A stretch of 64,000 nucleotides of DNA, taken from the NCBI RefSeq assembly GCF_034044635.1, contig NZ_JAXCLX010000003.1:659822-723821 (forward strand). Reading direction: 5' to 3'. The position numbers and the translations under genes are program-made. Below the pieces are notes generated by a model. That model was not told where the DNA came from and ran no database searches. It saw nothing but the letters and a program-made list of their open reading frames with translations. Source of the DNA: Dongia rigui. Its GTDB lineage: Bacteria; Pseudomonadota; Alphaproteobacteria; Dongiales; Dongiaceae. Position 1 is the stretch's first letter. Every line of letters begins with the position of its first letter. This document shows positions 55,829-64,000 of the stretch, piece after piece.

Positions 55829-56350
55829 ATGCGCAGTCGGCTCTATCTCAACTTGGCAATTCTCGCCCTCAGCCTATTTCTGCCGCATGTTGCGCTGGGA
55901 TATCCGCCCTGTGTCGTCGACATGACTCTGGATGACGAAACGTATAACGCCATTGCCGAGCAGCGCTTTGAAGACGCAGCTAAGCTCCTGCAGAAGCCTG
56001 CGGCCGATGGTAACGTTGAGGCGCAATATCTCTTGGCGAACCGTTATCTCCATGGCTCCGGCGTTGCCAAAGACACGGACCGAGCGATTGACCTCTATAC
56101 TCAGGCAGCGAAAGGCGGTTGCGTGACCGCGCAAAGCGATCTTGGGCTCTATTATGCCGACCAGGGTCGGTATGAAGCGGCCTTCCCGTTTCTGCTGGCG
56201 GCAGCGGAGAGCGGCATGCGCGGCTGGTCGACTCATCTTCTTGGCTTGATGTATGAGAAGGGGCTCGGCGCGCCGCGTGACCCGCAGAAGGGTGAATGCT
56301 GGCGCCAGAAGGCGACGGAGTTACCCCGCGCTCAACCCGAGCATTGTTGA
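55829..56350 (+). CDS. Sel1-like repeat protein, secreted
   Basis: This is a 173-residue protein with a signal peptide (LNLAILALSLFLPHVALG) and Sel1/TPR-like repeats: AQYLLANRYLHGSGVAKDTDRAIDLYTQAA, AQSDLGLYYADQGRYEAAFPFLLAAA, and GLMYEKGLGAPRDPQKGECW. Such repeats mediate protein contacts, often in the periplasm. It ends 9 bases before the truncated lysE-like frame. Confidence 0.8.
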   Translation: MRSRLYLNLAILALSLFLPHVALGYPPCVVDMTLDDETYNAIAEQRFEDAAKLLQKPAADGNVEAQYLLANRYLHGSGVAKDTDRAIDLYTQAAKGGCVTAQSDLGLYYADQGRYEAAFPFLLAAAESGMRGWSTHLLGLMYEKGLGAPRDPQKGECWRQKATELPRAQPEHC

Positions 56351-56359
56351 GAGAGACTC

Positions 56360-56461
56360 ATGTCGCTCGATCTCTACGCCGCCTTCGTTCTCACCAGCGC
56401 CGTGATGGCGATCATCCCCGGGCCGACCGCGACGCTCATCATCGCCATGGCGCGGCGATGA
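56360..56461 (+). pseudogene. Truncated LysE/RhtB exporter: first 33 codons only
   Basis: The frame reads a LysE-family N-terminus (MSLDLYAAFVLTSAVMAIIP followed by GPT), the conserved first span and PGPT motif, then stops after 33 codons. A full LysE protein is about 205 residues. The stop overlaps the start of the next gene (ATGA). The remainder of the exporter is not found downstream. It may be a remnant left by replacement with the immunity-like genes and could now act as a leader peptide. Confidence 0.7.
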
Positions 56462-56820
56462 TGCGGCGGCTTGCGTTCGCCGCTTCTCTGCTGGCCCTCG
56501 CCGCCCTCCCGGCCTTCGCCTATACCGGCACAGCCTGCCTTTCTACGGTGCCGGATGACCACGCCGCCTGCATCGCCCTGATCGGCGCCGTGCGCGTGAT
56601 GATGACCGATGAGAACAGCACCGACCCCGCCTGCACCCGCGCCAATCCGGATGACATGCGCGTCACCGACGGTGTCATCGATTGGATCAGATCGCATCCT
56701 GAACGGCAGGGCGAAGACCTTGCCAACCTCGCCCGCGAAGCACTGCTGGTGATCGATCCCTGCACCCAACGCAGCCTCATCCCCGAAACCCCGCCCGCTG
56801 ATCCGATCGATACGGAGTGA
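56458..56820 (+). CDS. Rap1a/Tai-like periplasmic protein, copy 1
   Basis: This 120-residue protein has a signal peptide (AFAASLLALAALPAFA) and two to four cysteines (TACLS, AACIALIG, PACTR, DPCTQ). The C-terminal pattern VTDGVIDWIRSHPERQGEDL resembles the Rap1a/Tai family of type VI secretion immunity proteins. These bind and neutralise peptidoglycan amidase effectors in the periplasm. No effector or secretion genes are nearby, so it may be an orphan immunity protein. It lacks a clear ribosome binding site and may depend on translation of the LysE fragment. Confidence 0.6.
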   Translation: MMRRLAFAASLLALAALPAFAYTGTACLSTVPDDHAACIALIGAVRVMMTDENSTDPACTRANPDDMRVTDGVIDWIRSHPERQGEDLANLAREALLVIDPCTQRSLIPETPPADPIDTE

Positions 56821-56825
56821 GCGAC

Positions 56826-57200
56826 ATGCACAGTGACGGAGCATCCGGGTCAATTCCGTTCCGACATAGCCTCCTTGCCGCCGCGATTGCCCTGTGTCTC
56901 GGCAGCGTCGACGACGCCCAGGCGCAGACCATCACCGGCGCCACCTGCTTTGCCGATAGCGGTGCCGACCGCGCACTCTGCGTCACGATGATCGGTGCGA
57001 TGCGCGAATATATCCAGCTGTCCGGTAAGCTCGACTCTTCCTGCCCGCTCAACGATCGTGACGATCTCGGCGTCACGTATGCGTTAATGGACTGGATCCG
57101 CGCCCGTCCCGAGCGCAAAGCGGAGAGCCTCGGAACACTCGGCAAGGAGGGGCTTGTCGAAATCTACCCCTGTGCCCGCGCGGCCATCGACGCATCGTAA
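56826..57200 (+). CDS. Rap1a/Tai-like periplasmic protein, copy 2
   Basis: This 124-residue protein is paralogous to the preceding gene. It has a signal peptide (HSLLAAAIALCLGSVDDAQA), CFADS, ALCVTMIGAMREY, SSCPLN, and VTYALMDWIRARPERKAESL ending YPC. The cysteine spacing and the W-I-R-x-x-P-E-R motif are shared with copy 1. A GGAG ribosome binding site precedes the ATG at 56826; a GTG at 56817 overlapping the previous stop is an alternative. Its 3-prime end overlaps the convergent MFS gene by 37 bases. Confidence 0.6.
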   Translation: MHSDGASGSIPFRHSLLAAAIALCLGSVDDAQAQTITGATCFADSGADRALCVTMIGAMREYIQLSGKLDSSCPLNDRDDLGVTYALMDWIRARPERKAESLGTLGKEGLVEIYPCARAAIDAS

Positions 57201-58441
57201 CGGGCGAAATCCGGGCGCCAGAAATGTAGCATGACCACGCCGACAACGCAGGCGATGCCGCCCAAGACGGCAGCGAAAACGGGGGTCGTCAGTTCAGCGG
57301 CGATGCCAGATTCGATGTCGCCCAACCACGGCCCGCCGACACCGACGACAAAGGCCGCAGCGCTGATGCGGCCCATCAGAGCGCCCGGCGCCTGCGTCTG
57401 CAGGATCGTCGCCCGAAAGACGCCGGTCGCCATGTCAGCGGCGCCGGCCAAAGCCAAGAAAAATATGCCAATCCACAAGATGTCGCTCACCGCGAACAGG
57501 GCACTGGCAAGGCCCCAGATGACCGTGGCAATGAGCAGCGCCAACCCATGTCGTCGTGACCGCGTGAGTGGACCAGAGACGAACGCACCGATGATGCCGC
57601 CCATGGCGGGAGCGGCATAGAGCAGGCCCACCGATGCGGCGCCCCCTGTGAAATGCGTCGCCGCGAGTGCGGGAAAGAGGGCGCGCGGCATGCCGAACAG
57701 CATGCCGTTGATGTCGAGCAGCAGTGGCATGAGAAGCAGGCTTTTCGATTTGAGGAATCTGATGCCGTCGATCACCCCGGCAAAGCTTGGTTGCGTACCA
57801 TCCGTCGCGCTGGGCAGATGTGGCAGGCGCCACGCGGCATAGGCTGCGATGGCGAAGGTGATGGCGTCAATCAGATAGGCCACTCCAAGCCCGAGCCGAT
57901 CAATGACGAAGCCAGCAAGGATCGGACCAAGCAGGATGCTGATCTGGAACGAGAACATCGACAGCGCTGCTGCCGCCGCGAGCTTATCCGTCGCCATCAA
58001 CGCTGGTACGATGGCGCGCAGGGTCGGACTCTCCAGCGCGAAGAAGGCGTTCTGCACGACGATCAGTGCATAGAGCAGCCAAAGCTGGGTTGGCGCGATC
58101 ACAGCCTGCGCCACAAAGCCCAAGGAGACCGCAACCAATATCAGGCCGGTGAGAAAAGCGAGGCGTCGCCGGTCGACGCTGTCGATGATAGCCCCACCCA
58201 GCAGGCCGACAGCGAGGAGCGGCGTGAGCGCGCAAAATCCCACCATGCCGACGGCGAATGACGACTCGGTCAGCTGATAGACCTGGACTGAGACGACGAC
58301 CGCCGTCATCGACGAGCCGATGCCGGAAAGGAGCTGTCCCCACCACAAGCGTCGATAGGCGGCAGAGACACGCAGGGGCGTCAGATCAATCAGCCAGGAT
58401 CGCCGTGTACCGCCGTTATGATGATCGGATACCTGATTCAT
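57164..58441 (-). CDS. MFS transporter (EntS-like)
   Basis: This 425-residue protein has twelve predicted membrane spans. The N-terminal half has LRVSAAYRRLWWGQLLSGIGSSM and the loop 2-3 motif GGAIIDSVDRRRLAFLTG. The layout matches the enterobactin-exporter-like MFS group (MFS_3). The start chosen is MNQVSDH. The substrate is unknown. Its 3-prime end overlaps the tandem immunity-like gene on the other strand. Confidence 0.85.
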   Translation of the reverse strand: MNQVSDHHNGGTRRSWLIDLTPLRVSAAYRRLWWGQLLSGIGSSMTAVVVSVQVYQLTESSFAVGMVGFCALTPLLAVGLLGGAIIDSVDRRRLAFLTGLILVAVSLGFVAQAVIAPTQLWLLYALIVVQNAFFALESPTLRAIVPALMATDKLAAAAALSMFSFQISILLGPILAGFVIDRLGLGVAYLIDAITFAIAAYAAWRLPHLPSATDGTQPSFAGVIDGIRFLKSKSLLLMPLLLDINGMLFGMPRALFPALAATHFTGGAASVGLLYAAPAMGGIIGAFVSGPLTRSRRHGLALLIATVIWGLASALFAVSDILWIGIFFLALAGAADMATGVFRATILQTQAPGALMGRISAAAFVVGVGGPWLGDIESGIAAELTTPVFAAVLGGIACVVGVVMLHFWRPDFARYDASMAARAQG

Positions 58442-58551
58442 GCATTTTTGCCCAGTTGCAGAAGGGCCGCCTTTCTGGCGTACCAGTGGTAGAAAATCAA
58501 GATGGCGGCCGTTACCATGGCGTGGATCGATGATCGTTCTAAGATGGCTCC

Positions 58552-59508
58552 ATGACCAACAGCGCCTATCCGATCCGCGTAGCCCCGGCACCGCTTCTCG
58601 CCATGATCGCCACCACGGCGCTGTGGGCGTTGGCGTTCATTGTGCCGTTGATGGTGCCGGGGGCGTCGTCGCTGGATATCACGTTCGGGCGCTATTTCGC
58701 CTATGGCATCTGCTCGGTCTTCCTGCTGTGGCGCTTCGGGCGTGTGACGTTGTCGATGCGCGATTGGGGACTTGCCGCGGCCTTCGCCTTCTTCGGCAAT
58801 CTGCTTTACTACGCGCTGCTGGTGCTGGGCATTCGCCTTGCCGGGGCGGGGCTGGCGGTGCCGATCATCGGCCTCCTCCCCGTCACCGTGGCACTTGCCG
58901 GCAATTGGCGCGAGGGGGCGTTGCCGTGGCGCAAGCTGGCGCTGCCGCTCCTCGCCGTCTTCATCGGCTTGATGCTGGTCAATCTGGCGCGCGGTCTTGA
59001 AGCTGGCGGCGCCCATGCCTCTGGCTTCGGCATCCTCTGCCTGGTGGCACCCGTCATCATGTGGACCTGGTATGCCGTCGCCAATAGCGCCTTCCTCAAG
59101 CGCCGGCGCGATGTCAGTGCCAGCGCCTGGGCCAGCGCCATCGGTGTGACGACCCTGGGCCTGACCTTGGCGCTCTTTCCCCTGCACCTCGTCTTCGGCA
59201 ATGGCGCGCAATCGATCCCGCATCTCTTTGCGACCGGCGAGGTCTTTGCCGTCGCCTTCTGGAGCACCGTGCTGGGCCTGGGTGCTTCCTGGGGGGCCGC
59301 CGCCTTGTTCAACATGGCGTCGACCAGATTGCCGGTGACATTGGCCGGGCAGCTGATCGTATTTGAAACCATCTTCGGCGTGCTCTACGTTTTCCTGGCC
59401 GAGGGACGGCGGCCGAGCGTGATCGAGTTGAGCGGGTTCGCTCTCTCTATCCTTGGTATCTGGCTGTCCATTCGCGTCCTGCAACACACAACAGAAACGA
59501 GATCATGA
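58552..59508 (+). CDS. EamA/DMT family permease, 10 membrane spans
   Basis: This is a 318-residue EamA protein with two five-span halves (LYYALLVLGIRLAGAGLAVPIIGLLPVTVAL; LPVTLAGQLIVFETIFGVLYVFLAEGRRPS). It is distinct from the EamA gene at 5 kb. It overlaps the next gene by four bases, which links it to a SnoaL-like protein. The substrate is unknown. Confidence 0.87.
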   Translation: MTNSAYPIRVAPAPLLAMIATTALWALAFIVPLMVPGASSLDITFGRYFAYGICSVFLLWRFGRVTLSMRDWGLAAAFAFFGNLLYYALLVLGIRLAGAGLAVPIIGLLPVTVALAGNWREGALPWRKLALPLLAVFIGLMLVNLARGLEAGGAHASGFGILCLVAPVIMWTWYAVANSAFLKRRRDVSASAWASAIGVTTLGLTLALFPLHLVFGNGAQSIPHLFATGEVFAVAFWSTVLGLGASWGAAALFNMASTRLPVTLAGQLIVFETIFGVLYVFLAEGRRPSVIELSGFALSILGIWLSIRVLQHTTETRS

Positions 59509-59939
59509 CCGCCTCCGACATCCGCCAGTTCTTCGACGGTTACGCCCGTGCCTTTACCGCCCAGGATGCGGCGGGCATTTGCGATCATTATGCTTTTCCG
59601 GTGCAGATCCTTTCCGAGGATACCGGCTATGTGTTCCGCGACCGCGCCGAAATGCTGGCCGACATGACCGGCTTCGTCGCCTTTTACGACAAGGTCGATT
59701 TCGCCCGTGCCGAGATCGCCAAGTTCGAGTTCCAGAAACTGTCGCCGACCTTCGGCCAGGCGCATGTCGACTGGGCGCTGATCAACAAGCAGGGCGGACA
59801 TATCGTCGACTTCCACACCACCTATACCCTGCGCCTCGACGGCAAGGGCCGCGCGGCGGGAGCCCCCGCCATCATCGGCATCCTTGCCCATACCGAGGAC
59901 AGCGCCTGGCGCGAGCGCGGCGTGCCGATTGATTGGTAA
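59505..59939 (+). CDS. SnoaL/NTF2-like protein
   Basis: This 144-residue protein has the small cone fold typical of SnoaL-like proteins: FFDGYARAFTAQDAAGICDHYAFPV at the N-terminus, FRDRAEMLADMTGF, and VDWALINKQGGHIVDFHTTYTLRL. Members are ligand-binding or isomerase-type proteins with no common reaction. It is translationally coupled to the EamA permease. Confidence 0.75.
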   Translation: MTASDIRQFFDGYARAFTAQDAAGICDHYAFPVQILSEDTGYVFRDRAEMLADMTGFVAFYDKVDFARAEIAKFEFQKLSPTFGQAHVDWALINKQGGHIVDFHTTYTLRLDGKGRAAGAPAIIGILAHTEDSAWRERGVPIDW

Positions 59940-60025
59940 GGTGGGCGATTGGTGACGCCGCGCCCAAACTTCGCAAGCGCGATCAAAGCGAGGTCAGGCA
60001 GTCTCCGCCGTGTCGGAGGTTCGTC

Positions 60026-60907
60026 ATGAAAGCCAACACCAGCCTTGATTACAGCCGCCGCATCCAGCGGGTCATCCGGCATATGGGTGAGCATCTCGAT
60101 GCGGATCTCGATCTGGCAAGCCTCGCCGAGGTGGCGCATCTCTCGCCCTTTCATTTCCACCGCATCTATGCCGGCATGACCGGCGAGACGGCGGCGGAAA
60201 GCTTGCGCCGCTTGCGCCTGCACCGCGCCGCCGGTCAGCTCATCGGATCGGAAACGCCGGTGCGCATGATCGCGAAGCAAGCGGGTTACGGCAGCGTCGC
60301 CGCCTTCACCCGCGCTTTTCAAGCGGCCTATGGCACGCCGCCCGCCACCTATCGGCAACGCGGCTTCCTGGTGATGGATTATTCGGATGCACTTCCGGCA
60401 TCCCGCAACGTCACCCCGGAGCATGCCATGTTCAACGTCACCATCCGCGACAGCCAGCCCGTGCGCCTCGCGGCCTTCCGCCATCAGGGCAATTATCTGG
60501 AGATCGGCCCCGTTTTTGAGCGCCTGTTCACCTGGGCGGCCCCCCGCGGGCTGATGGGGCCGACCACCCGCGGCATCGGCATCTATTACAGCGACACCGC
60601 GAGCGTGCCGCTGGCGGACTGGCGCTCGGATGCCTGCATCAGCATCGCCGCCGACGTGACGCCGCCCGATGACGCCGATGCTCCGCGCCTCATCGATCTC
60701 GCCGGCGGGCGGCACGCAGTGCTGCGCCACAGGGGGCCCTATGCGGAGCTGCATCACGCCTATGCCTGGCTGTTCGGCCAATGGCTGCCAGGGAGCGGCG
60801 AGGTGCCGGCGGACCGGCCGGTTTTCGAAGAATACCTCAACAACCCGCGTGACTTGCCGCCCGAAGATTGGCTGACCGAGATTAATTTGCCGCTGGTTGC
60901 GCGCTGA
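60026..60907 (+). CDS. AraC family regulator with GyrI-like effector domain
   Basis: This is a 293-residue protein with an N-terminal AraC-type double helix-turn-helix (LASLAEVAHLSPFHFHRIYA; IAKQAGYGSVAAFTRAFQAAYG). A C-terminal GyrI/SbmC-like domain follows (RDSQPVRLAAFRHQGNYLEIG; GRHAVLRHRGPYAELHHAYAWL). This Rob/SoxS-like layout binds small hydrophobic or cationic ligands. It may regulate the neighbouring EamA-SnoaL pair. The ATG has a strong CGGAGG ribosome binding site. Confidence 0.9.
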   Translation: MKANTSLDYSRRIQRVIRHMGEHLDADLDLASLAEVAHLSPFHFHRIYAGMTGETAAESLRRLRLHRAAGQLIGSETPVRMIAKQAGYGSVAAFTRAFQAAYGTPPATYRQRGFLVMDYSDALPASRNVTPEHAMFNVTIRDSQPVRLAAFRHQGNYLEIGPVFERLFTWAAPRGLMGPTTRGIGIYYSDTASVPLADWRSDACISIAADVTPPDDADAPRLIDLAGGRHAVLRHRGPYAELHHAYAWLFGQWLPGSGEVPADRPVFEEYLNNPRDLPPEDWLTEINLPLVAR

Positions 60908-61068
60908 GCGTCACACGAAGCCGTGAGCGACGGCATGCCAGTCCGATCTTGTGACCCGCATCACTGGTGCGCGGCCGCAAGCGATCCCATGCTTCTTCAC
61001 GACACGCGATCCCGGGCTTGACCGATGGGGTCTAAGCCTGGCGGGGTCGGTATCTTCGGAGAAGTGCC

Positions 61069-61371
61069 ATGACCACCCAGTTTCGCAAGACCAGCTTTGC
61101 CGCCGCCATCTTCGCCGTCGCCGCTTTCGGCCCGCAGGTGAGTTTCGCCGAGACCGTCGGCCCGATGGTCGATACAAAGAACCCCAAACTCACCGCCGGT
61201 CAGTTCGTCTCCAACTGCCAGATGATCGGCGGCACCGTCAGCGATGGTGGTTCTTCGGGCAATGGCGGCCGGATTGTCAATTGCGAGAAGGATAACGGTC
61301 TCGGCGTTTCGTGCTCGTTCGATGCCAATAGCCCGACCCATTGCGTCGGCAACGGCCCCCGTCCGCAGTAA
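61069..61371 (+). CDS. Small secreted cysteine-containing protein
   Basis: This is a 100-residue protein with a signal peptide (FAAAIFAVAAFGPQVSFA). The mature part is Gly/Ser/Asn-rich with four cysteines (NCQM, NCEK, SCSF, HCVG) that could form two disulfides. Family not recognised. A GGAG-type ribosome binding site precedes the start. Confidence 0.6.
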   Translation: MTTQFRKTSFAAAIFAVAAFGPQVSFAETVGPMVDTKNPKLTAGQFVSNCQMIGGTVSDGGSSGNGGRIVNCEKDNGLGVSCSFDANSPTHCVGNGPRPQ

Positions 61372-61453
61372 GGGCCTTGCACTGCCACGCTGCTGACAGA
61401 ATCTGACACTCCCCAAGGTTATGGTCCTCCTCCAGATACCGGAGGAGGACCTC

Positions 61454-61948
61454 ATGCGCCGCTATTCTTACGAAACCGTGACAAGCCTGCCGGCCGAGCA
61501 GCTCTACCGGGCCTTTACCGATGTGGCCGCCTGGCCGCAATGGGATGACGGTATCGAGGCCATCATCCTGGAAGGCCCAGCCAATGAGGGGTCTGAATTC
61601 GCCCTCGTGCCCCGCGGGCGGCCTGAGGCGACGTTGCGGGCCGTGAAGCTGAAGGTCGAGACCATGGTGGAGCCCTATCGCTTCATCGATGTGGCCTATC
61701 TGCCGCTGGCACGCATGCGCACCGAGCATTCCTTCATCCCGACGCCCAGGGGCACGCTGGTGCGATCAACCGTCGAGATCCGCGGGCCGCTCGCGAGCTT
61801 CTGGGACCGTACGCTCAATGCCGATTACGCGGCCGGTGCCGCGCGCCAGACCCGCCGGTTCCTGGCCTTTGCCGCCAATTGGAACAAGCCGGTTGAGACG
61901 GCTGTCGCCAAAAAGAAGCCGCCGTTTCCGTTCTACACGGTGTGCTGA
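61454..61948 (+). CDS. SRPBCC (START-like) family protein
   Basis: This is a 164-residue protein with the START/Bet v 1-like pattern: YSYETVTSLPAEQLYRAFTDVAAWPQWDDGIEAI at the N-terminus, mid-protein strands, and a long C-terminal helix (YAAGAARQTRRFLAFAANWN). It likely binds a hydrophobic ligand. The GGAGGAGG ribosome binding site supports the start at MRRYSYE. It ends just before a family B repeat. Confidence 0.8.
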   Translation: MRRYSYETVTSLPAEQLYRAFTDVAAWPQWDDGIEAIILEGPANEGSEFALVPRGRPEATLRAVKLKVETMVEPYRFIDVAYLPLARMRTEHSFIPTPRGTLVRSTVEIRGPLASFWDRTLNADYAAGAARQTRRFLAFAANWNKPVETAVAKKKPPFPFYTVC

Positions 61949-61952
61949 TAGA

Positions 61953-62060
61953 GCCCCTCACCCCAGCCCTCTCCCCACTTCGTGGGGCGAGGGAGTTTTC
62001 ACCGAGTTTTGCCTTAAGCCCCTCGCCCCGCTTGCGGGGAGAGGGGTTGGGGTGAGGGGT
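61953..62060. repeat. Family B dispersed palindromic element, copy 2
   Basis: This GC-rich composite palindrome has CCCCTCACCCC at one end and GGGGTGAGGGG at the other, with inner hairpins matching 30227-30320. It lies between convergent genes and could act as a transcript end for both. Confidence 0.85.
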
Positions 62061-62065
62061 ACTTC

Positions 62066-63544
<1,479 letters not shown>

Positions 63545-63656
63545 TCAAAGGAACCTCTTGGGGTGCCGCAGGTGAGGCGGGCGAGACCAAAAGGCTCGTG
63601 GCTATGGCACCGCGTCGCTGCTGGCAAACGAGCCCCGCATCGCGCGGCGTTCTTTT

Positions 63657-63672
63657 TTGATCATTCGGTCAA
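63657..63672. promoter_or_regulatory. RutR-box-like site upstream of hydA
   Basis: TTGATCATTCGGTCAA matches 12 of the 14 defined bases of TTGACCANNTGGTCAA, the best match in the window, with GGTCAA intact. It is 131 bases upstream of the hydA start. Confidence 0.7.
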
Positions 63673-63786
63673 GGATGGTAGCGGAAAGCGGCCACGGTGA
63701 AAAGTGCCGCGTGGGCGCGATTGCCCCATCACCCGTCACTTGATCACCCGTCACTTGGCGCCCCCTACGCCGCCGACGCATGTCGG

Positions 63787-63900
63787 CCCCCCCTCTCTAA
63801 CTCTCCCCCTCAAGGGGGGAGAGGACTAAAGCGAGGTGGTCGTCACTGCTCAGTCTAAACCCCCTCCCCCCTTGAGGGGGAGGGTCGGGGAGGGGGGCCG
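63787..63900. repeat. Family A dispersed palindromic element, copy 2
   Basis: The left 40 bases and the right end match the copy at 26084-26197, while the middle differs. It has the same pair of hairpins built on CCCCCTCAAGGGGG and CCCCCTTGAGGGGG. Confidence 0.85.
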
Positions 63901-64000
63901 GTTTCAGTCTCGCCTCTCTCCCCTCCATCCGCTCATCTCATCGCTCATTTGTCATCGCTCATCTGTCATCGCTCGGGCAGCTATGGTCGGCGTTTCATCC

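Noticed and set aside
61006..61022. Second family D palindrome
   Set aside because: Only one arm (ATCCCGGGCTTGACC) is intact; the other is lost, so I do not list it as a repeat copy.

Overview
The window reads as a chromosomal segment of a high-GC alphaproteobacterium, most likely of the Rhodospirillales type. The evidence is the order rpsT - (rhodanese) - dnaA - dnaN - recF - gyrB, a cluster of GANTC (CcrM-type) sites upstream of dnaA, an Mla lipid transport operon with an auxiliary lipoprotein, and short GC-rich palindromic repeats scattered between genes. I saw no rRNA or tRNA gene, CRISPR array or complete insertion sequence. The species cannot be named from the sequence alone.

Layout. 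1-2.3 kb: end of an Mla-type ABC transporter (MlaF tail, MlaD, lipoprotein) and a cyclophilin. 2.4-7.7 kb: small hypothetical genes, two Ala/Pro-rich single-span membrane proteins, an EamA permease, CreA, Cu/Zn superoxide dismutase and a PNPOx-like flavoprotein. 7.8-10.9 kb: dapF-mtaB-ftsY on the minus strand. 11-19.2 kb: the replication block, with rpsT, a candidate dnaA control or origin region, a rhodanese, dnaA, dnaN, recF and gyrB. 19.3-24.2 kb: accessory genes, including a lower-GC HhH-GPD DNA-glycosylase-like gene, a lipoprotein, a zinc-ribbon protein, an RraA-like protein, an Asp/Glu racemase-like protein and a GGDEF protein. 24.4-26.1 kb: purE-purK.

26.3-63.5 kb is dominated by pyrimidine metabolism in separate operons: (i) an N-carbamoyl-beta-alanine-type amidohydrolase with an NMT1/SsuA-type ABC importer (26.3-31.6 kb); (ii) a BMP-type nucleoside ABC importer with cytosine deaminase (35.0-40.9 kb); (iii) preT-preA, dihydropyrimidine dehydrogenase (44.7-47.4 kb); (iv) dihydropyrimidinase (62.1-63.5 kb); (v) a RutR-family TetR regulator (54.4 kb). 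Together these cover uptake, cytosine to uracil, uracil to dihydrouracil, then N-carbamoyl-beta-alanine, then beta-alanine, the reductive route. I find RutR-box-like palindromes upstream of preT (two), hydA (one) and, more weakly, the amidohydrolase operon, so the scattered operons look like one regulon.

Between these lie a 961-residue RTX protein built on an exact 972-bp internal period, a MASE1 histidine kinase, ohr with three palindromic operator candidates, and a fructose/mannose-type sugar ABC operon with its own LacI regulator and an AGE-family epimerase (48.1-54.2 kb). There is also a small locus with two tandem Rap1a/Tai-like putative immunity proteins placed directly behind a truncated LysE exporter gene (56.4-57.2 kb). 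At least four families of dispersed palindromic repeats occur. Several copies sit inside operons, where they could form mRNA hairpins.
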